NCBI GenBank assembly: GCA_036794395.1
Contig: DAIRGS010000250.1
Location: 1-10,286, forward strand
Origin: DASXMX01 sp036794395
Lineage (GTDB): Bacteria; Planctomycetota; Phycisphaerae; Tepidisphaerales; Tepidisphaeraceae
DNA: 10,286 bases
Direction: 5' to 3'
This document shows positions 1-6,535 of this stretch, piece after piece (within the stretch, counting starts at the first letter, position 1; each line of letters opens with the position of its first letter). Made by a program: the position numbers and the translations under genes. The notes under the pieces were generated by a model. That model was not told the origin of the DNA and made no database searches. It worked only from the letters and a program-made list of their open reading frames with translations.

Positions 1-40
1 CCCCAACCCTCCCCCGGCGTACCGATGGAGGGAGAAGAGG
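1..40. repeat. Palindromic intergenic repeat, copy 1
   Basis: CCCTCC (7-12) is complementary to GGAGGG (27-32), and CGG (15-17) to CCG (22-24), giving an interrupted hairpin around a CGTA loop. Read on the minus strand it shares CGGTAC-N-CCGGGGGAGGG with the hairpin at 9442-9467, so the two are inverted copies of one dispersed family. There is no T-tract, so it is not a classic terminator. I see nothing else recognisable from 41 to 135, and no gene from 1 to 342. Confidence 0.6.
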
Positions 41-135
41 TCCGCCGAAAGTGTCACGCGCCCAACGGCGGGTCAAATGCGAATCCCCCAACAATGGAAC
101 TTGGTCGCCAACGTTTTAGCCCTAGCCGCGTCTAA

Positions 136-154
136 CGGAGTATGCGATACTCCG
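136..154. repeat. 8-bp perfect inverted repeat upstream of the glycosyltransferase promoter
   Basis: CGGAGTAT (136-143) and ATACTCCG (147-154) are exact reverse complements separated by GCG. No T-run follows on either strand, so a terminator is unlikely. It lies about 70 bp upstream of the putative -35 box, so an operator or activator site is possible. Function is not established from sequence. Confidence 0.45.
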
Positions 155-222
155 CGTCCGGTCGTGACTACGTGTGAAAATCGAGGATTTGTGCGGTAAG
201 TGACGGCTGGACCGGGCGTTGT

Positions 223-250
223 TTGACATTGTTCGCATGGCCTTTACAAT
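223..250 (+). promoter_or_regulatory. Sigma70-like promoter for the glycosyltransferase gene
   Basis: A perfect TTGACA (-35, 223-228) is followed after 16 bp by TACAAT (-10, 245-250), one mismatch from consensus. Transcription would start near 257, giving a leader of about 85 nt before the ATG at 343. It is the best promoter match seen in the window and points at the next gene. Confidence 0.6.
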
Positions 251-342
251 CCGCGACCTACAGACGGGGTTGCTGCAAGATTTTTGAATTAAGATTAGAT
301 TTGTGATCGGGGAACTTCAGGGAAACCTTCCGCTGACATCAA

Positions 343-1935
343 ATGCAAGGCGCACGTACCATTTTGGATCAGCCCAGCGTCATCCAGCACATCCTGATGA
401 CGGTCTACATCGCGCTGCTGCTGGTCATCGCGTTTTACGGCATGCACCGGTACATCCTTGTTTACCTGTACTTCAAATACCGGAACACGATTTATCAGCC
501 CAAGGGCAAGTTTGAGAATCTGCCGCGGGTGACGGTTCAGTTGCCCATGTACAACGAAGATGTGGTGGCCGAGCGGATCATCCGCGCGACGTGCCAGATC
601 GATTACCCGTTGGATCGCCTCGAGATCCAGGTGCTCGATGACAGCACCGATCACTCGGCCGACATTGCCCGAATCGCCTGCGAGCAGTGGGCGGCTAAAG
701 GCTATCCGATTAAGTACATCCATCGCACCAACCGCATCGGTTACAAAGCCGGGGCGCTGGCCGATGCCCTACCGCACGCGACTGGCGAATACATTGCCAT
801 TTTCGACGCCGATTTCGTCCCGCCACGCGACATTCTTCACAATGTCGTTCAATACTTCACCGACGACAAAATCGGTATGGTGCAGGTTCGCTGGGATCAT
901 CTGAATCGCGATGCTTCACTGCTGACCAACTGCCAGGCAATCTTCCTTGATGGCCACTTTGTCATCGAGCATACCGCGCGCAATCGCAGCGGCCGGTTCA
1001 TGCACTTCAATGGGACGGCCGGCATTTGGCGCCGCAGCACCATCGACGATGCCGGCGGGTGGGAACACGATACCCTCACCGAAGATCTCGATCTCAGCTA
1101 TCGCGCCCAGCTCAAAGGCTGGCAGTTTGTCTATCTGCCACAAGTTTGTGCCCCGGCTGAACTTCCGCCGGAGATGATCAGCTTCAAGCAGCAGGCTCAT
1201 CGCTGGACCAAGGGCAGCATGCAGACGGCCATCAAGCTGCTCTACCGCATTCTGCACTCCAAGCACCTGTCTTACCGCATTAAGCTCGAGGCCTTCTTCC
1301 ACCTGACCAATACGGTGGTCTATCCGCTGATGGTCTTGCTCACACTCCTGATGTATCCCGTGTTCTTCGGGTACTACCACCACATTCAGGCCCCACTGAA
1401 GGAACATCCCTGGGGTCATTTCCTGTTCAGCGCCAGTTTGTTCGTCCTGGCCACCTGTTCGGCCAGCACCTTTTTCATCTTCGGCCAAAGCGAGTTGTTT
1501 GGCAAACAGGCCGGTTGGAAAACCATCCTGTATCTCCCTGCGCTGATGTCGCTGGGAGTAGGTATCGCGCTCAATAACACCAAGGCCGTATTTGAAGCGA
1601 TCTGGTGTTCGATCCGCGGCAAGACCGCCGAGTTTGTCCGCACACCCAAGTATGGCGTCACCGGCAGCACCCAACGCTGGCACCAGGCCCGTGTGTTCAC
1701 CGCCAAAAAGCTCTGGCTCCCCTTCCTCGAAATCGCGTTCGGCCTTTACATGGTCGTTTGCATCCTGATCAGCCTCTGGTACAAGTTCGGCTACAGCACC
1801 ATCCCCTTCCTCATGATCTTCGCCGGCGGCTATTTCTATGTCGGCTTCTCATCGGTCTACGTCTTGTGGCGCATGAACCGCGAAGCCACGGAAGCCGCCC
1901 TCGCCCTGGAAGCCGCCGAGCCGATTTCCACCTGA
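343..1935 (+). CDS. Family 2 glycosyltransferase, cellulose synthase-like (CslA/glucomannan synthase type), membrane protein
   Basis: A processive-type inverting glycosyltransferase of 530 aa, predicted to polymerise or transfer sugar from an NDP-sugar at the inner membrane. One hydrophobic segment (about 20-42) precedes a cytosolic GT-A domain. The domain carries VLDDSTD (98-103), the metal-binding DAD (155-157), FNGTAGIWRR (222-231), the catalytic-base TED (246-248) and QQAHRW (283-288), a form of the QxxRW acceptor motif. Four or five hydrophobic segments follow (about 317-342, 360-381, 394-411, 460-480, 486-508), the usual layout of cellulose synthase-like and CslA mannan synthase enzymes. 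No PilZ domain is present. The gene is preceded by a good promoter but only a weak Shine-Dalgarno (AGGGAAA, poorly placed); an in-frame ATG at 397 is a less likely start because it would truncate the first membrane segment. It stands alone, with no bcs-like partner here, so the polymer made cannot be named. Confidence 0.9.
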   Translation: MQGARTILDQPSVIQHILMTVYIALLLVIAFYGMHRYILVYLYFKYRNTIYQPKGKFENLPRVTVQLPMYNEDVVAERIIRATCQIDYPLDRLEIQVLDDSTDHSADIARIACEQWAAKGYPIKYIHRTNRIGYKAGALADALPHATGEYIAIFDADFVPPRDILHNVVQYFTDDKIGMVQVRWDHLNRDASLLTNCQAIFLDGHFVIEHTARNRSGRFMHFNGTAGIWRRSTIDDAGGWEHDTLTEDLDLSYRAQLKGWQFVYLPQVCAPAELPPEMISFKQQAHRWTKGSMQTAIKLLYRILHSKHLSYRIKLEAFFHLTNTVVYPLMVLLTLLMYPVFFGYYHHIQAPLKEHPWGHFLFSASLFVLATCSASTFFIFGQSELFGKQAGWKTILYLPALMSLGVGIALNNTKAVFEAIWCSIRGKTAEFVRTPKYGVTGSTQRWHQARVFTAKKLWLPFLEIAFGLYMVVCILISLWYKFGYSTIPFLMIFAGGYFYVGFSSVYVLWRMNREATEAALALEAAEPIST

Positions 1936-1959
1936 TTGGAATCCCTTTCCCATTCGCAA

Positions 1960-1970
1960 ATTGATTCAAT
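1960..1970. promoter_or_regulatory. Possible operator palindrome upstream of the toxin-antitoxin operon
   Basis: ATTGATTCAAT is an odd-length palindrome (ATTGA-T-TCAAT). It lies 24 bp upstream of the putative -10 box at 1995, overlapping or just upstream of the -35 position. Ribbon-helix-helix antitoxins commonly repress their own operon by binding short palindromes at such positions. Assignment as the operator is inference from position. Confidence 0.35.
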
Positions 1971-1991
1971 CATGAACCGACCACGGTTTTA

Positions 1992-2000
1992 TGCTAGAAT
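1992..2000 (+). promoter_or_regulatory. Extended -10 promoter element of the toxin-antitoxin operon
   Basis: TGC TAGAAT is an extended -10 box: TG at 1992-1993 and hexamer TAGAAT at 1995-2000. No good -35 hexamer lies 16-18 bp upstream (ATGAAC at 1972-1977), which is typical when the TG extension is present. The -10 ends 6 bp before the ATG at 2007, so the expected transcription start falls at or next to the start codon, implying a leaderless mRNA. Confidence 0.5.
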
Positions 2001-2006
2001 TGGGGC

Positions 2007-2291
2007 ATGGCGACGTCCCAGCTAACCGACATTCCAGTCACCCTTCGTCTGTCGAAGGACGCCCAGTCCAAGCTTGCTGAGCGCGCGGCCGCTCAAGGGG
2101 TTGATCTTTCGCAGTACATCTCGACGCTGGTCCAATCCACAGTGGAATCGCCTCGCACGTTGGAAGAAATTGGCGGGCCGATCTATCAACGTTTTTTGGA
2201 AAGTGGCACTTCTGACGACGAGCTGACAGAAGAGCTTGAACGCGCCAAGCACGAAATGCGTGCCGAGCGACGCGCCCGCCAAGGCCAATGA
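2007..2291 (+). CDS. Ribbon-helix-helix-like antitoxin of a PIN toxin-antitoxin pair
   Basis: A 94-aa protein not recognised at gene-name level. Its N-terminal half has the pattern of a ribbon-helix-helix DNA-binding fold: strand VTLRLS (11-16), a first helix (about 17-31) and a second helix starting DLSQYISTLVQ (33-43). The C-terminal half (about 50-94) is charged and probably helical, as expected for the tail that wraps and neutralises a partner toxin. Its stop overlaps the start of the PIN-domain gene by 4 bp (ATGA), the common translational coupling of antitoxin-toxin operons. No normal Shine-Dalgarno is available because the -10 box lies so close, so translation may start on a leaderless mRNA. 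The role is inferred mainly from the partner gene and gene order; the fold assignment is by eye. Confidence 0.75.
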   Translation: MATSQLTDIPVTLRLSKDAQSKLAERAAAQGVDLSQYISTLVQSTVESPRTLEEIGGPIYQRFLESGTSDDELTEELERAKHEMRAERRARQGQ

Positions 2292-2773
2292 CCCCTGAGC
2301 CCGTCCAAGCTGTCTTCGATTGTAATATTTACGCTCAGGGATTGATCAACCTGAACGGGCCTGCCGCCCGATGCATTCAGAAGGCGCGCGATGGATTCGT
2401 TTCTTTGTTTGTCTCGCCATTTGTGCTGGCCGAGATCCGCGAGCTTTACGAGAAACTACCCGCGAAATATGGAATTACCGCAGCCGATACCGATGATTTG
2501 GCGCGGAACGTGGTTTCTTTTGCCACGACCATTTTTGATATCCCAGAGGTTTATCGCCATCCGATCGACCCGGATGACTCGCTTTACGTCAACCTTGCTT
2601 TATGTGCGAGTGCTCGGCTCATTGTCAGCCGCGATCGTCATCTCTTGAATCTCATGGATCAGTCACGCCGCGAGGGACAGGATTTCAGAGGCCACTTCCC
2701 TGCGATGCGGATTCTCGATCCCGTCGAGCTTTTGCGGGAACTTGATGAGCAATCGGCTCAGGAAGTGAATTGA
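2288..2773 (+). CDS. PIN-domain toxin (putative toxin-antitoxin ribonuclease, COG1569-like)
   Basis: A 161-aa single-domain PIN protein, expected to be a Mg2+-dependent endoribonuclease held inactive by the preceding antitoxin. The acidic residues are in the standard order: Asp11 in VFDCNIY, Glu49 in LAEIRE, Asp96/Asp97 in DPDDSLYVNLAL, and Asp116 in IVSRDRHLL. The block from 94 to 120 is the most diagnostic, matching the family annotated as 'putative toxin-antitoxin system toxin component, PIN family'. Length fits the family and no active-site residue is missing, so the toxin looks intact. The start codon lies inside the antitoxin's stop codon (ATGA), so expression is coupled. The target RNA cannot be told from sequence. 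A housekeeping PIN nuclease is a less likely alternative given the neighbour. Confidence 0.88.
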   Translation: MTPEPVQAVFDCNIYAQGLINLNGPAARCIQKARDGFVSLFVSPFVLAEIRELYEKLPAKYGITAADTDDLARNVVSFATTIFDIPEVYRHPIDPDDSLYVNLALCASARLIVSRDRHLLNLMDQSRREGQDFRGHFPAMRILDPVELLRELDEQSAQEVN

Positions 2774-2843
2774 GCGGAGGGCGTGGCACACGCATTTGAT
2801 CGGCCCCTCCAACTTTTTCCCGTTTCCCTTAAGATTCTGCCCA

Positions 2844-3350
2844 ATGCCTCTGGCCGAATTACCTCATACGCGTGGATGCCTTGTCTGCGGCCGGGAGAAT
2901 CCGCATGGGCTGCACCTGGATTTGCATGTCGATTCGGAATCCGGCGTGGTGAGCTGCACATTCACTCCGCAGCCGCAGCACATCGGCTTTGAAGGCATCG
3001 TGCATGGCGGCATCCTTGCCACGGTCCTCGACGAGGCCATGGTGTGGGCCGCGACGTGGTCCGGCAAACGGTTCTGCGTGTGCGGTGAGCTGAACGTTCG
3101 ATTCAAAGCCCTGGCAACGATCGGCCAGCCAGTCGAGGTACGCGCGAAGGTCGTACTGTCGCGAGCGCGATTGATTCAAACCGAAGGCACGATTCTCGAC
3201 GCGGCCGCAAACGTGCTCGTCACTTCAACCGCCAAGTACGTCCCGCTCGCCCCCGATAAGAATCGGGCGTTCGTTGCCACGCTCGTCAATGATCCGCACA
3301 CCACTCAGACATCCCACGCCCTGAAGCAAGCCGCCGCAGCGCAGGATTGA
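2844..3350 (+). CDS. PaaI-like hotdog-fold thioesterase
   Basis: A 168-aa single hotdog domain, predicted to hydrolyse an acyl-CoA or related thioester in the cytosol. Residues 12-15 form a CLVC pair followed by GRENPHGLHL, a start typical of this PaaI/YbgC-like subgroup. The family signature is GIVHGGILATVLDEAM (51-66), with HGG at 54-56 and the conserved acidic pair Asp63/Glu64 on the long helix; VRFKAL (85-90) and the end strands complete the fold. The reading frame is open from a TTG at 2796, but I prefer the ATG at 2844 because homologues normally begin about ten residues before the Cys pair. Neither start has a clear Shine-Dalgarno; a weak -10-like TAAGAT (2830-2835) lies just upstream of the ATG. 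The last 20 residues are Ala/Thr/Gln-rich and probably disordered. The substrate is unknown. Confidence 0.85.
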   Translation: MPLAELPHTRGCLVCGRENPHGLHLDLHVDSESGVVSCTFTPQPQHIGFEGIVHGGILATVLDEAMVWAATWSGKRFCVCGELNVRFKALATIGQPVEVRAKVVLSRARLIQTEGTILDAAANVLVTSTAKYVPLAPDKNRAFVATLVNDPHTTQTSHALKQAAAAQD

Positions 3351-3440
3351 CGAATCTCGTTGATCTTTACATTTCTTCCCTGCGTGCCTGTATTGCGAAT
3401 CGCGGCCCATCGCCCTGTATATGAGACAGGAGAAGAATTC

Positions 3441-3523
3441 TTAACCACAGATCGCGCAGATGCTCGCAGATAAAGACAACGACTCACTTTTCATCTGCGA
3501 AAATCCGCGCCATCCGCGCTTAA
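3441..3523. repeat. Large imperfect hairpin, 36-bp arms, 11-nt loop
   Basis: The left arm (3441-3476) and the reverse complement of the right arm (3488-3523) agree at 27 of 36 positions without gaps; the loop is 3477-3487. Each arm contains three phased units: on the left CACAGAT (3446-3452), CGCAGAT (3455-3461) and CGCAGAT (3465-3471). Counting G-U pairs, a minus-strand transcript would pair 32 of 36 positions and a plus-strand transcript 28 of 36. Confidence 0.7.
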
Positions 3524-3541
3524 AATTCTTGTCTAGGTTTT

Positions 3542-3580
3542 CTCTGTGCCCTCTGTGTTCTCTGTGCCCTCTGTGGTTAA
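3542..3580. repeat. Four-unit 9-bp tandem repeat CTCTGTGNN
   Basis: CTCTGTG occurs at 3542, 3551, 3560 and 3569, exactly 9 bp apart, with spacers CC, TT, CC, and ends in GTTAA. On the other strand it reads TTAACCACAGAG followed by three more CACAGAG units. Confidence 0.85.
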
Positions 3581-3650
3581 TTCTTTGCTTTGCTTGCTTC
3601 GTGTCTCCCTGGTGCATCTCTTTTTTTGTTGCGGCTCTGCCACGCAGTGC

Positions 3651-3662
3651 TCTCTGTGGTTA
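3651..3662. repeat. Solo end of the CACAGAG repeat, overlapping the yheU stop codon
   Basis: TCTCTGTGGTTA repeats the terminal sequence of the element ending at 3580. Its last three bases (TTA, 3660-3662) are, on the minus strand, the TAA stop of the adjacent YheU-family gene. The stretch between the two copies (3581-3650) is T-rich and shows no gene. Confidence 0.65.
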
Positions 3663-3941
3663 GTCGTCCCGTATTTCTCTCTCCAAGTCGTGCGAAGTGT
3701 CGCCCCGTTCCGACTGCTCATCCGCTTCGCGCGCTTCCTGCTTCGACATGATCGAGCAGGTTTCTTCTTCCTCGTCAAAGACGACGACTGCGTTCCCCGA
3801 TTGCAACTGCTGAAGGACCGTTCGGACCATCTGATCCAAAGATGTTTCGGCGTGGCCATGCACGGCTCCGTGCCGGGTTACGAATTCCTCAATGACGGCC
3901 TGGAGTGTTTGCGGATCGAGTTGGTCGTGGGGGATGATCAT
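3660..3941 (-). CDS. yheU: YheU/UPF0270 family protein
   Basis: A 93-aa protein recognised as a YheU (UPF0270) family member; the family has no established biochemical function. The diagnostic start MIIPHDQLDPQTLQAVIEEF (1-20) is followed by the conserved run from VTRHG through SLDQMVRTVLQQLQSGNAVVVFDEE (34-58). The E. coli protein is about 72 aa; this one has roughly 20 extra, highly charged C-terminal residues (Glu/Arg/Asp-rich from 68 onward), which look disordered. The stop codon lies inside a CACAGAG-type repeat end, so the tail may have been set by repeat insertion. Upstream, the start codon is preceded by an 8-bp inverted repeat rather than a clear Shine-Dalgarno, and the terminator of the large minus-strand gene lies 28 bp away. 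It is therefore probably transcribed from its own promoter or by read-through. Confidence 0.88.
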   Translation of the reverse strand: MIIPHDQLDPQTLQAVIEEFVTRHGAVHGHAETSLDQMVRTVLQQLQSGNAVVVFDEEEETCSIMSKQEAREADEQSERGDTSHDLEREIRDD

Positions 3942-3943
3942 CG

Positions 3944-3964
3944 TTTCGATTCATGCAATCGAAA
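3944..3964. promoter_or_regulatory. 8-bp perfect inverted repeat in the 5' leader of yheU
   Basis: TTTCGATT (3944-3951) and AATCGAAA (3957-3964) are exact reverse complements around CATGC. On the minus strand the palindrome ends two bases before the yheU ATG, so as RNA it would form a hairpin over the ribosome landing site, or as DNA it could bind a dimeric repressor. It also overlaps the T-tract of the neighbouring terminator. Role is inferred. Confidence 0.5.
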
Positions 3965-3995
3965 ATAAAGGGCGCTGCCGATCGCGGCAGCGCCC
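3960..3995 (-). terminator. Rho-independent terminator of the large secreted-protein gene
   Basis: GGGCGCTGCC (3970-3979) and GGCAGCGCCC (3986-3995) form a perfect 10-bp GC-rich stem around GATCGC. On the minus strand the stem is followed at once by TTTATTTTC (3969 down to 3961). It sits about 30 bp beyond the stop codon of the 4025-6314 gene, in the right orientation to end that transcript. Confidence 0.85.
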
Positions 3996-4024
3996 CTGGT
4001 TATTCTACGACTGACTTTCTCGGA

Positions 4025-6314
4025 TCAAACCGTAAAAGTTCCGGTACTGGTCACGCTCTTGTCGGCGGCATTCGTATCGTTGGCGAATGTCAGCGTAAGG
4101 ATCACGTTGTACGTTCCGGCGGCGATCGTGGGCATCGTGAAAGGCACTTTCACCGTCTTGGCCTTCGTGCTCACCGGGATATTGATCTTGACCGCAGGCG
4201 TCGCCAGCGTGCTGGTCGTGGCACCCGAGGCTTGAATGGTGAACGTCGCGGTTCCCTTGGCGGTCACATTTCCGTTATTTTTCAGCGGAACCGACAGAGT
4301 AATTTTCTTCCCCGCGACAATCGCCGGAAGCGTTCCCGGCCAGAGGTTGGCCAGATCCACAAACGGCGCCTTGACCGTGACCGCCGTTCCCGAAACGGCG
4401 AAGTTATCCGCGGCGGTCGTTTCCGCAATAGCGCCGGTCGAGTTCACATCGGCGATCAGGAAAAACGACCCATCCAGACTGGCCGTCCACGTGAATGGCT
4501 TGAGCGTCACCTTGATCGGCTTGGCGTTGGCCTTCAGGTTGATCTTCTTGGTGATCGTCGTCAGCTTCGGCGCACTTCCCCGAAGCGTGCTGTCCGGCGA
4601 GGCATACAGATCAATAACGATTGAGCCGGTTGCAGTTGTCGTCCCGGTATTCTTGATAAGAACAGTAAGGTTGCCCTTGCTCTTGGTCCCGGCCACTGCA
4701 GCCGCCGGTAGCTTGCCCGTCAGGCTGACAGCCACAAGGTTCGGCCCACTTGAGTTGGGCGCGATCTGCACGGCAAATGTCCCGATGTCTCCGCCCGCAA
4801 CAGGCAAACCATTTGCGTTCTTCACCGCTTGCGTGGTGTCAGAAGTTGCAATCACATGGTACGTCCCGTCATCGCTGGCGGCCAGGGAAGCGCCAGTGGC
4901 GGGGATGGAGTAGGTCACGGTGACGCTGGCGGCGTTGGCGGGGCGTGTACCGACGAAGGTCGCCACGCGTGTTGCACTATTCGGATCGGTAACGGTGACG
5001 TTGCCATCGGCCAGGGTGGTGGTATCGATCTGCCGGGCGTCGGCGTAGGTCACGCTGAAGGTGATCGTCGCCGCACCGGCGGTCTGGGCGGGCTGGGTGA
5101 TGTTCACGGCAGCAGTGGGGGCGGTGGTGTCCTGGTTGGTTTCGTTCAGCAGGGCGGTGACCTGATTGCGATCGACGACGACCACATCGGTCAGGGCGTC
5201 GCCATTAAGGTCTCCGCCGGCGATAGCGGTTCGACTTGCGCCGCCAGTGGCAATCACGTTGCCGACATGGAACGTGCCGTCGCCATTGCCCAGCAGCACT
5301 TCGGCATCGCCCGTGGAGCCGGGCGGCAGAAGCGCCAGCAAATCAGGCTTGCCGCTGTTGGTCACATTAGATACGCGCACCTTGAGCGGCCCGCCACCGG
5401 CAGGCACGCCCGCGACGGCAGTGGTTACCGCCGTCGCGCTGAATGTCCCATCGCNNNNNNNNNNCGCTGCGGCCGGTGCTATTGGCGGTGACCAGATCAT
5501 CGTTGGTGTTGTTATTGAGATTGAACTGCCCGGACTTAATGGTGACCGGGCCGGAGCCGACGGCGTAATCAGTGCCGACGGCAAAGTTGCCGTTCGTATC
5601 GTTGATGATCGTCGTCACCGCGTTGGTGTCCTGATCGGCCACCGCCAGGTGAACGGTTCCACCCGCGCTAAACGATGTCAGCGAAGCCAGGTGCGGATGG
5701 CCCACTGAGAGCATCTGGTGCAGCGTGAATCCGCCGCTGCCGTTGTTGAAGAAGATCGCGACGTTGTTCGAAGCCAGGTTGTCATAACTCGAAACGGCGA
5801 TATCAGGATGCCCGTCGTTATTAAAATCGCCCACTGCCACGTTCTGCGTGTTGGTCAGTCCCGTCGCGGCATAATCCGTTTCGGTCAGGGTTCCATCCGT
5901 GGCTTGAAGAATCACGCCCAGCGTGTTGCTGCTGGTGCTGCCAACCGCGATGCCCGTCTTGCCGTTCGTGCCAAACAGCCCATCGATAATCGTGAGCGGC
6001 GAGAAAGTCAGCGGGACCGTGTGAGCCGCCCCAAACGTCCCATCCCCATTGCCCGGCAGCACGCTCACGCTGTTGGCCACGCCGCCCGAAGCCCCACTGG
6101 CCACGATCAGGTCCGCGTGCGTGTTGCTGAAGATATTGTCCAGATTCGCATACACCGGTGAAATCCCCGCCGCCGCCGCACTCACATTCTGCGGCGTCCC
6201 AAACACCACCCCCGCCAGATACGCCCGTCCCTCCAGCGCTTCAATCAGCGCCGATCTCAATTTCAAATTCCCACGCTTCGACATCGCACCCACGAACTTT
6301 GTGTTTCCATTCAC
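4025..6314 (-). CDS. Large secreted or surface protein with FG-GAP/VCBS-like repeats and C-terminal CARDB-like domains (interrupted by an assembly gap)
   Basis: About 758 residues are visible: 283 before and 475 after a run of 10 Ns. The N-terminus (24-35, IEALEGRAYLAG) resembles the leader motif of many planctomycete surface proteins. FG-GAP/VCBS-like beta-propeller repeats follow, with GNGDGTF (88-94), GDFNNDGHPD (162-171, a Ca2+-binding-like loop) and, past the gap, DGTF, GNGDGTF and GDLNGDALTD. An Ig-like stretch starts at DTTAPTAAVNITQP. Two CARDB-like domains follow, beginning near GPNLVAVSLTG and VDLANLWPG, rich in Thr, Ala and Val. No C-terminal sorting tag is seen. The GTG start at 6314 is chosen because AAGGAG lies 8 nt upstream; an ATG at 6284 is the alternative. 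The two halves lie in different frames only because the N-run is not the true gap length, so I treat this as one gene. Likely role: extracellular binding or adhesion; the ligand is unknown. Confidence 0.82.
5455..5464. other. Assembly gap (10 Ns) inside the FG-GAP protein gene
   Basis: Ten Ns interrupt the coding sequence. Upstream the frame reads NSTGRS, downstream DGTFSATAV. The single G before the gap and the GC after it require a true length divisible by three if the gene is intact, so 10 is a placeholder. The missing part probably encodes the ...LLGNG that precedes DGTF in the other repeats; the repetitive sequence may have stopped the assembly here. Confidence 0.95.
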
Positions 6315-6322
6315 TCGATCGT

Positions 6323-6328
6323 CTCCTT
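6323..6328 (-). promoter_or_regulatory. Shine-Dalgarno that fixes the GTG start of the FG-GAP protein
   Basis: On the minus strand AAGGAG (6328 to 6323) lies 8 nt before GTG at 6314. It supports GTG over the internal ATG at 6284, which has no comparable site. Confidence 0.65.
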
Positions 6329-6535
6329 TTTACGAGTAAGAAACCACCCATTGAACACGATGAGCCCGGTTTTGTGAACCCCGATTGTGCTTTTCACCGG
6401 CGTCAGTTTGATTGCGATCGCTACAAATACCTGCTCGTGGGAGTGCGATTTCGACCCGTCGATGTTCCGCGCGATGCCTCGCTCGCAAGCGCTGCATGGC
6501 CGATTAGGTAACGAGGATTCCGGGCAAGTTCGTGA

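Larger units (their letters stand above)
3441..3580. repeat. Composite intergenic repeat with TTAACCACAGA inverted ends and 9-bp internal units
   Basis: The element begins with TTAACCACAGA (3441-3451) and ends with its exact reverse complement TCTGTGGTTAA (3570-3580). It is built from short units related to CRCAGA(T/G) on one strand or the other, mostly 9 bp apart. The left part (3441-3523) is a large hairpin; the right part (3542-3580) is a four-unit tandem array. No reading frame is convincing; the apparent peptide SLCPLCSLCPLW is just the 9-bp repeat translated. From memory, similar CACAGAG-type runs are scattered between genes in Planctomycetota and neighbouring phyla, but I could not check this. 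Apart from the weak CCTGT/ACAGG hairpin at 3414-3430, I see nothing else between 3351 and 3440. Confidence 0.75.

Noticed and set aside
2796..2843. TTG start for the thioesterase
   Set aside because: It adds 16 unusual residues before the conserved start of the family; the ATG at 2844 fits better.
3441..3580. Possible CRISPR array
   Set aside because: Units are 9-10 bp without unique 25-40 bp spacers, and no cas gene is near.
3460..3663. Open frame encoding a Cys/Leu-rich peptide
   Set aside because: It is the translation of the 9-bp CTCTGTG repeats, not a protein gene.
4025..5584. Two separate minus-strand genes instead of one FG-GAP protein
   Set aside because: The first residues of the downstream frame before the gap (Pro/Ser/Ile-rich) do not fit the family, while joining the two good frames across the gap gives a continuous repeat protein.
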